From contig CAZLYK010000072.1 of assembly GCA_964563495.1 (NCBI GenBank), forward strand, positions 1-25,789: DNA of 25,789 nucleotides, in the 5' to 3' direction. Position 1 is the first letter of the stretch. Each line of letters begins with the position of its first letter. Source of the DNA: CAZLYK01 sp964563495 (GTDB lineage: Bacteria; Acidobacteriota; Blastocatellia; RBC074). Positions 17,161-22,770 of the stretch are shown one piece after another. Under the pieces are notes generated by a model. It was not told where the DNA came from, did no database searches, and worked only from the letters and a program-made list of their open reading frames with translations. Position numbers and translations under genes: made by a program.

Positions 17161-18988
17161 CAGGTTTTTGATTGTGCTGGCCCTGGCTGCCGGCGGCGCG
17201 GTCTCAGCGATTGCGGGAGATTCTCCGATGGGGTGGTGGCGTTGGCAGAACCCGCGCCCGCAGGGGAATCCGCTTTATGGCATTGCCTTTTTCGACGAGC
17301 GTCACGGAATCGCCGTCGGCCGGGACGGTGCGATGTTGCGGACTGAAGATGGCGGCGGCAAATGGCTGGCCACGCGTAGCCCCGTCAACACGCCGCTTTA
17401 CGGCCTGGTCGTCAAAAACAAACGCGCCTGGGCGGTTGGCGCTCGCGGCGTGATTATCGCCTCGAATGATCGCGGCGAGAGTTGGCGTGAGTTGAAGAGC
17501 GGAACCCGAAAACATCTTTACGCCGCCTGGTTCGTCAACGAAAAACGGGGGTGGGCGGTCGGAGTGGAGGGGTTGATTTTATCGACCGACGATGGGGGCG
17601 AGGTCTGGAAAGAGCAGGCGAGCCGGATCAGCAAGCACCTCAACGGCGTCGCCTTCACCGACGATCGACACGGGGTAATCATCGGAACCGAGGGGGCGAT
17701 GCTGCTGACGAACGACGGCGGCGTCAAATGGCAGGTCAGAAAACAGTCTCCGGCGCGCAGCCTGCTTGGCGTCTTTGCCCTGGCCGGGGGCGAATTCTGG
17801 GTGGTCGGAACAAACGGCACGATCCTGCACAGTCGAGATGCGGGCGAGACCTGGACGTCTGAGCAGAGCAATTCTTCAAGCCATCTCTATACGATTGCTT
17901 TCATCAACCCCCAAAAGGGCTGGGCCGCCGGTTCTGACGGAACGATCCTTCATACCGTCAACGGTGGAGAAAGCTGGAGCGCCCAGATCTCAAACAGCGC
18001 GCAACTCTTCAGCACACTCTGTCTGATAGATGACCGGCGCGGCTGGGCCGCGGGCGAGGGCGGCGTCATCTTCGGGACGGCCGATGGCGGTGACGAATGG
18101 TCCCCGCAGACCGAAGGGACCAAGGAGATGCTCAACGCGATCTGCTCAATCGATCACGAGCGCGGTTGGGCCGTCGGGATGAACGGGACGATTCAGGTCA
18201 CGGTCGATGGCGGAAAGACATGGACTCCCCAATCCGCCAAGACGGCAGCCAATCTTCGCGCCGTCAGCTTTGTCGATCCGAAGCAGGGATGGGTTGCGGG
18301 CGAGCGTGGAACACTGTTGAGGACCGTCGACGGCGGCGCTACCTGGGTCAAGAAAGAGATAGATACGGACTTGAATCTTCACGGTCTGGCGTTCGTCAGC
18401 CCGGGCGAGGGATGGATCGCCGGCGAGGGCGGTTTAATCCTGCACACCACCGATGGCGGCGAAAACTGGGCCCGGCAAAATTCGAACACGCGCTTCTGGC
18501 TGGAAGCCGTTTCGTTTATCGATTCGCTTACCGGATGGGCTGTCGGCGAAGCCGGAACCATCCTTCATACCACGGATGGCGGCGCGACCTGGACGCGGCA
18601 GGAGAGCGGCACACGCAAATGGCTCTACGGGATTTCGTTTGTAGACGGTAAACGCGGATGGGCGGTCGGAGAGGACGGGCTGGTTCTGAGATCTACTGAT
18701 GGCGGCCAAGATTGGGTGGTGCAGATCAGCGGTGTGCCGAGCAATCTGCTCGGGATCAAAGCCGCCGACCCGAAAAGAGCCTGGGCCGTCGGCCTTAACG
18801 GGATCATTATTTATACCAGAGACGGCGGGCGGCGCTGGCAGCGTGATCTGAGCGGCACGACGACTCCGCTTCGGGCAGTGACCTTTCGCGGCGGCGACGG
18901 ATGGGTGGTCGGTCGCGACGGCGTGATCCTGCGTTATGCCGGTCTCAGCGCCGGAGAAGTGAGGACGCTATTTAATAGACGGGATTAA
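17132..18988 (+). CDS. YCF48/BNR-type beta-propeller secreted protein, 14 blades
   Basis: This is a predicted exported repeat protein of 618 residues. After the hydrophobic segment FLIVLALAAGGAVSAIA there are 14 repeats of about 41-43 residues with the consensus GWAVGxxGTILxTxDGGxxW, beginning at GIAVGRDGAMLRT and ending with a half blade, GWVVGRDGVILRYAG. The N-terminal LYGIAFFDERH strand can close the last blade, so 14 units suggest two seven-bladed propellers. The family includes YCF48/Hcf136 photosystem assembly factors, but no photosynthesis gene is present and most bacterial members are uncharacterised. The start is uncertain: ATG 17132 lies in a repeat arm, and upstream in-frame ATGs at 17054 and 17042 also lie in repeats. 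None has a good Shine-Dalgarno. The last codons NRRD-stop lie in another repeat. Confidence 0.85.
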   Translation: MRARRPRSQARFLIVLALAAGGAVSAIAGDSPMGWWRWQNPRPQGNPLYGIAFFDERHGIAVGRDGAMLRTEDGGGKWLATRSPVNTPLYGLVVKNKRAWAVGARGVIIASNDRGESWRELKSGTRKHLYAAWFVNEKRGWAVGVEGLILSTDDGGEVWKEQASRISKHLNGVAFTDDRHGVIIGTEGAMLLTNDGGVKWQVRKQSPARSLLGVFALAGGEFWVVGTNGTILHSRDAGETWTSEQSNSSSHLYTIAFINPQKGWAAGSDGTILHTVNGGESWSAQISNSAQLFSTLCLIDDRRGWAAGEGGVIFGTADGGDEWSPQTEGTKEMLNAICSIDHERGWAVGMNGTIQVTVDGGKTWTPQSAKTAANLRAVSFVDPKQGWVAGERGTLLRTVDGGATWVKKEIDTDLNLHGLAFVSPGEGWIAGEGGLILHTTDGGENWARQNSNTRFWLEAVSFIDSLTGWAVGEAGTILHTTDGGATWTRQESGTRKWLYGISFVDGKRGWAVGEDGLVLRSTDGGQDWVVQISGVPSNLLGIKAADPKRAWAVGLNGIIIYTRDGGRRWQRDLSGTTTPLRAVTFRGGDGWVVGRDGVILRYAGLSAGEVRTLFNRRD

Positions 18989-19005
18989 CCGGATTTTTAC
19001 AGGAT
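18974..19005. repeat. GACAGGAT-family half repeat over the propeller gene stop
   Basis: AATAGACGGGATTAACCGG followed by ATTTTTACAGGAT. It contains the TAA stop (18986-18988). The epimerase Shine-Dalgarno follows within 10 bases. Confidence 0.65.
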
Positions 19006-19022
19006 GGAAGAGGAGACTTTTA

Positions 19023-19907
19023 ATGAAGCACGCAATGCATAACTGGATGAGGCCCGAACCGGTCGAAACGACGCTCGAACGCCTGCACCGTTTCGGATAC
19101 GAAAGTATCGAAATCAGCGGCGAGCCGGCCCGTTACGAGACCGATCATGTGCGACGGCTGATGGATAAATACGAGATCGAGTGCTGGGGCGCGGTCACGA
19201 TCATGACCGAAGGTCGTGACCTGGCGCATCCGGACAAAGCCGTCCGGGTCGAGACGATCGATTACATGAAAGATTGCATCAGGATGGCCGAAGCGCTCGG
19301 CGGCAGGATGTTCTGCATTGTTCCTTCGACTGTCGGCAAGGTCAAACCGCTCGCCACGCCGGCCGAAGAATGGAGATGGGTGGTTGCAGGTTTGAAGGAG
19401 GTCGCGGCCTTCGCCGCCGATCACGGGATCATCCCCGGCGTCGAGCCGCTCAATCGATTCGAGACCTATCTGATCAATCGCCACGATCAGGCGCTGCATT
19501 TGTCTGAGGAGGTCGGCAATGGCCTGCGCGTGGTCCTCGATGCATTTCACATTAACATCGAAGAGACCGATCCGATGCAGGCGATTCGCAATGTCGGCGA
19601 CAAGCTTCTGGATTTCCACGTCGCCGACAACAATCGCCGCCCCGCGGGAGAGGGTAAATACAATTGGACCGAGGTCATCAAGACGCTCAAAGAGATCGAT
19701 TATCAGGGACCTCTGACGGCTGAGTTCGTCCTGACCATCGATCGAACGCCCCTGGCTACCTTGGGTGAAAAACGTGAGAGCGACATGGAATTCACCGAAA
19801 CCGACCTCAAGTTCATTCAGGATCTAGGTTCGGGTTTGATCAGCGCGGCGGAGTATGATCGCGCCGTCGAGGCCAGCATCAACCACCTTAAATCAGCCGG
19901 GGCTTGA
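19023..19907 (+). CDS. Sugar phosphate isomerase/epimerase, tagatose 3-epimerase-like
   Basis: This 294-residue TIM-barrel enzyme belongs to the xylose-isomerase-like/AP endonuclease 2 superfamily. The metal and catalytic residues of ketose 3-epimerases are in place: Glu141 (PGVEPLNRFET), Asp173 (VVLDAFHINIEE), His199 (LDFHVADNNR) and Glu234 (LTAEFVLTID). PLNRFET and DAFHINIEE match the D-tagatose/D-allulose 3-epimerase group, so it probably epimerises a free ketose, though an isomerase role is possible. ATG 19023 has GAGGAG 8 bases upstream. The next gene is a galactokinase-like kinase in the same direction, separated only by a hairpin repeat, which suggests one sugar pathway. Confidence 0.87.
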   Translation: MKHAMHNWMRPEPVETTLERLHRFGYESIEISGEPARYETDHVRRLMDKYEIECWGAVTIMTEGRDLAHPDKAVRVETIDYMKDCIRMAEALGGRMFCIVPSTVGKVKPLATPAEEWRWVVAGLKEVAAFAADHGIIPGVEPLNRFETYLINRHDQALHLSEEVGNGLRVVLDAFHINIEETDPMQAIRNVGDKLLDFHVADNNRRPAGEGKYNWTEVIKTLKEIDYQGPLTAEFVLTIDRTPLATLGEKRESDMEFTETDLKFIQDLGSGLISAAEYDRAVEASINHLKSAGA

Positions 19908-19912
19908 AGGGG

Positions 19913-19999
19913 AATAGACAGGATGGACAGGATTTTTGCAGGATTAAACAAGACACTATCTTGTTTAATCCTGCAAAAATCCTGTCCATCCTGTCTATT
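19913..19999. repeat. Perfect 41-bp hairpin of the GACAGGAT family
   Basis: Arms 19913-19953 and 19959-19999 are exactly complementary with a 5-base loop (CACTA). The arm contains three tandem CAGGAT boxes (AATAGACAGGATGGACAGG, then GCAGGATTAAACAAGA). It begins six bases after the epimerase stop. It may act as a terminator or RNA-stabilising hairpin between the two sugar genes. Confidence 0.93.
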
Positions 20000-20006
20000 A
20001 ATTCTA

Positions 20007-20216
20007 ACTATGCAAATTGGCGATGGAGAGGTGCGGATGCTGCGTGCGCCGGCCCGGATCANNNNNNNNNNNNNNNNNNNNNNNNNNNNNNNNNNNNNNN
20101 NNNNNNNNNNNNNNNNNNNNNNNNNNNNNNNNNNNNNNNNNNNNNNNNNNNNNNNNNNNNNACTATGCAAATTGGCGATGGAGAGGTGCGGATGCTGCGT
20201 GCGCCGGCCCGGATCA
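20007..20216. other. Scaffold gap with duplicated 55-bp contig ends
   Basis: Bases 20062-20161 are exactly 100 N. The 55 bases before (20007-20061) and after (20162-20216) are identical, starting ACTATGCAAATTGGCGATGG. The two contigs therefore overlap, and the true sequence is probably 155 bases shorter. The left copy holds a truncated duplicate of the kinase gene start. Confidence 0.93.
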
Positions 20217-21523
20217 ATATCCTGGGCGAGCATGTCGATTACGTCTCCTATCTGCCGACGGCGTCTTTGCCGTTCGGGAGCCACGAGCACGAAATGGTCA
20301 TGCTCTATCGCGCCTCGAACGATGATGTGGTGCGAGGCGCCTCGATGCAGCAACCTTACGCTCCGTTCAATTTCAGCTTGAGCGAGGGTCCGGAGGAGAG
20401 AGACGCCGACCAGGATTGGGATTCATATCTCTTCAGCCGGCCCGCGCCCGCGCCGGATTGGAGCAATTACGTCAAAGCAGCGGTCTTCTTCGCCCGATGG
20501 AAACACGGCTCCCGAATCCGGCGCGGGTTTCAATTCCTGATCGATTCGACCATCCCACCCTGCGGCGGATCATCTTCGTCATCGGCGCTGGTCGTCCTTG
20601 CCGGAGCAGCGATCCGTGAGGTCAATCAACTGGGATATCAGCCGGATCAACTGGCGCGTCAATCTTCGCAGGCCGAATGGTATCTGGGCACGCGCGGCGG
20701 GGCGCTGGACCACACGACGATCTGTCTGGCAGCAAGAGGGCGCGCCGTCCATATCTCACATTCCGACCGTCGAACCGAATCGATCCCGCTGCCGGCTGGT
20801 GATTATCGCTGGGTGACATTCTTCTCGCACCAGGCGGACAAAGGCCGTGAGGTCATGCTCGAATACAACGAACGCGCGGCGGTCTCGCGCCTGCTCATCC
20901 CGGCGATTCTGGCCGGGATCAACCATGGGTTGCCGGCTTCGATCGATCAGATCGAAAACATGATCGAAGCCCTGCCGGCATCGATCACTCTGGAAAGCTT
21001 CGCCGAGCTTGACCCGGAAGCCGGTCGTCAATGCGAGAAGGCTTTTCCGGCTCTCGTCCGCGAGTGTTTCAGCCGCCGGCTCAAGGTCCGCGATCGGGCT
21101 CGCCACCACCTCGGCGAAGCACGCCGCGTCGCCTCGGCCCTCGCTTTGCTCCGCGGCGCCTGCGGGAAGCCGGCCGAAGAGGTCGATTCAGCCATGCGCG
21201 AATTGGGCCTGATCATCGGTGCGTCACACGCCAGCCTGCGCGATCTTTACGATGTCTGCACGCCGGAGGTCGATCGGCTGGTCGAAATCATCGCTTCGGA
21301 TCCGCGTGTCTATGGCGCCAGGTTGATGGGCGGCGGGTTCGGCGGCAACGTCCTTGTCCTGACTAAAACCGCCTCCGTCCAGTCTCTGATCGACCTGGTC
21401 CAGAAGCACTTTTACGGCCCACACGGGAGAGATGGGTTGCTCGAGGGCTCGGTCATGATCTCGACCCCCGGCGATGGCCTGTCTTCACACCCACCGGGTC
21501 TTCTTTCTCACCATCTGTCTTGA
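20165..21523 (+). CDS. Galactokinase-like GHMP sugar kinase
   Basis: This 452-residue cytoplasmic GHMP-superfamily kinase should phosphorylate a sugar with ATP. The galactokinase signature appears as APARINILGEHVDY (residues 13-26). The phosphate loop is PPCGGSSSSSALVV (131-144), the catalytic-base region is GGALDHTTICLA with Asp182, and the C-terminal GHMP motif is RLMGGGFGGNVLVL. After GEHVDY the usual NGG-F-VLP segment is replaced by VSYLPTASLP, so the sugar may not be galactose. ATG 20165 follows the family pattern, but ATG 20192, preceded by GGAGAGGT, is an alternative. The gene seems broken only because of the scaffold gap. The partner upstream is a ketose-epimerase-like enzyme. Confidence 0.85.
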   Translation: MQIGDGEVRMLRAPARINILGEHVDYVSYLPTASLPFGSHEHEMVMLYRASNDDVVRGASMQQPYAPFNFSLSEGPEERDADQDWDSYLFSRPAPAPDWSNYVKAAVFFARWKHGSRIRRGFQFLIDSTIPPCGGSSSSSALVVLAGAAIREVNQLGYQPDQLARQSSQAEWYLGTRGGALDHTTICLAARGRAVHISHSDRRTESIPLPAGDYRWVTFFSHQADKGREVMLEYNERAAVSRLLIPAILAGINHGLPASIDQIENMIEALPASITLESFAELDPEAGRQCEKAFPALVRECFSRRLKVRDRARHHLGEARRVASALALLRGACGKPAEEVDSAMRELGLIIGASHASLRDLYDVCTPEVDRLVEIIASDPRVYGARLMGGGFGGNVLVLTKTASVQSLIDLVQKHFYGPHGRDGLLEGSVMISTPGDGLSSHPPGLLSHHLS

Positions 21524-21547
21524 CACGGTTTTTATCAGCGATGTAGT
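21520..21547 (+). promoter_or_regulatory. Promoter for the secreted esterase gene
   Basis: TTGACA (21520-21525) matches the -35 consensus exactly and overlaps the kinase stop codon. After 16 bases comes TGTAGT (21542-21547), a four-of-six -10. The predicted start falls inside the palindrome at 21551-21564. Confidence 0.5.
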
Positions 21548-21550
21548 CTT

Positions 21551-21564
21551 ACCGACCGGTAGGT
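21551..21564. promoter_or_regulatory. TetR-type operator candidate
   Basis: ACCGACCGGTAGGT is a near-perfect palindrome (ACC-N-ACCGGT-N-GGT). It resembles the ACCGACCGGTCGGT sites bound by several TetR-family repressors. It sits over the predicted transcription start. No TetR gene is in the window. Confidence 0.5.
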
Positions 21565-21577
21565 AACTATGAACACT

Positions 21578-21618
21578 TGGTCCAATCTCAGTCCACGAAG
21601 TGGCCTCAGATTGGACCA
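21578..21618 (+). promoter_or_regulatory. Hairpin in the 5' leader of the esterase gene
   Basis: TGGTCCAATCT (21578-21588) pairs perfectly with AGATTGGACCA (21608-21618), and CCAC-GAA-GTGG nests inside. It ends six bases before the GAGGAGG ribosome binding site at 21624-21630. It could control initiation or protect the mRNA 5' end. Confidence 0.65.
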
Positions 21619-21637
21619 GTCGAGAGGAGGAAACAAT

Positions 21638-22702
21638 ATGAAAAAGTCACTCAGGTTGGTTGGATGGCCGGCAGTAGTTTGCGTGGTCTTGTGGTTGACG
21701 GGAACGGTGATCGCCCAGGATCAACCCTTCCGGTTTGCGGGGGCGGCGTGCGTCGCGCCGCCTGTCCTTCACTGTCCGGACAGGGATTGCCCTGGGGACA
21801 GGGTAATCAACCAGGGGCCGGTGGTCGAGATGAAGACGCGCCGCACCTACTTCCTCGATTATCCGTGCGATCTGAAGCCTGGAGAGAAGGTCACCTTTAT
21901 CCTCAGTCTTCACGGCGGTGGCTCGTATGGGAACTGGCAGCGCCACTATTTCCCGATCATGGACTACAAGGACAAGTATCGCCTGGTCATCGCCACTCCG
22001 AACTCGCCTACCAGGGTATGGTCTGCGGCCGACGATGAGTACCTGCAGAACATCGTTGACTCGGTTATCGGTCAGATTGGCAAGGAGAACATCCAGGCAT
22101 TCTGGCTGGTCGGGCACTCGCAGGGCGGCATGACTTCCAACCGGCTGGTGCGGACGGACTTCTTTAAGGACAAGGTCGACGGTTGGCTCAGTCTCTCAGG
22201 CGGCCGTTTGGGCGGGAACCCGGGTCGCGCCGCGAGTTTCGGCGTCCGTCCACCCGCCGCTCCCAGCCCGGGAGCCCCGGCGGCCCCCAGTAGTATGGCC
22301 GCGGCCGTGGCGGCATTGCGCGAGCCTCCGGCCGCTGATTTCTCGTTCATCTATGCGACTGGGCAGCGCGAAATAGATGATAAAGGTGTGCCCGAGACCT
22401 CGGACTGGGCGGCGAAATACTCCTGCGGTCCACGGCGCAAGCCGGAGGAGATCGCCGACGACAAGGCTGGCTACGTCTATGACGGCACGCGTCAGAATCC
22501 GCCCAATCCGGCCTGGGGGCTGCTGCCGGCTCCGGGCAAGGCCCACGTCTACGTCTATCCGGATTGCAAGGACGGCAGGGTCGTCGCCGACGTCGTCCGC
22601 ATCGACAAGGGACACACCGAAGGGCTCGAGCCGAAAATCACCGAAGGACTGGTCAAACTCATGCTCTCGGCGAAAGGCGGCAAGATGAATCGACACGATT
22701 GA
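21638..22702 (+). CDS. Secreted alpha/beta-hydrolase, PHB-depolymerase/esterase-like
   Basis: This predicted exported serine esterase has 354 residues. The signal peptide MKKSLRLVGWPAVVCVVLWL runs to VIA, with cleavage near residue 26. The oxyanion loop is SLHGGG (about 92-97). The nucleophile elbow is GHSQGG with Ser161, and a late KGHTEG (about 331-336) is the likely catalytic His. An Ala/Pro-rich insertion (PPAAPSPGAPAAPSSMAAAV) lies after the elbow. Four Cys near the N-terminus and in CPDRDCPGD may form disulfides. The overall layout resembles poly(3-hydroxybutyrate) depolymerase or feruloyl-esterase-type proteins; the substrate is not known. ATG 21638 has GAGGAGG seven bases upstream, which rules out an open frame from 21569. 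The last codons and the TGA stop lie in a perfect hairpin repeat. Confidence 0.82.
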   Translation: MKKSLRLVGWPAVVCVVLWLTGTVIAQDQPFRFAGAACVAPPVLHCPDRDCPGDRVINQGPVVEMKTRRTYFLDYPCDLKPGEKVTFILSLHGGGSYGNWQRHYFPIMDYKDKYRLVIATPNSPTRVWSAADDEYLQNIVDSVIGQIGKENIQAFWLVGHSQGGMTSNRLVRTDFFKDKVDGWLSLSGGRLGGNPGRAASFGVRPPAAPSPGAPAAPSSMAAAVAALREPPAADFSFIYATGQREIDDKGVPETSDWAAKYSCGPRRKPEEIADDKAGYVYDGTRQNPPNPAWGLLPAPGKAHVYVYPDCKDGRVVADVVRIDKGHTEGLEPKITEGLVKLMLSAKGGKMNRHD

Positions 22703-22770
22703 CAGGATTTGTGCAGGATTTGACAAGACCCCAGCTTGTCAAATCCTGCACAAATCCTGTCAATCGTGTC
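22692..22770. repeat. Perfect 36-bp hairpin of the GACAGGAT family between convergent genes
   Basis: Arms 22692-22727 and 22735-22770 are exactly complementary with a 7-base loop (22728-22734). The left arm contains the esterase stop TGA (22700-22702), and the right end touches the TAG stop of the minus-strand membrane protein (22770-22772). It could terminate both genes. Confidence 0.93.

Noticed and set aside
20007..20061. A second, truncated kinase gene before the gap
   Set aside because: It is identical to the sequence after the gap and is best explained as overlapping contig ends.
19913..22770. CRISPR array suggested by repeated CAGGAT boxes
   Set aside because: There are no regularly spaced direct repeats with unique spacers; the boxes are parts of inverted repeats.
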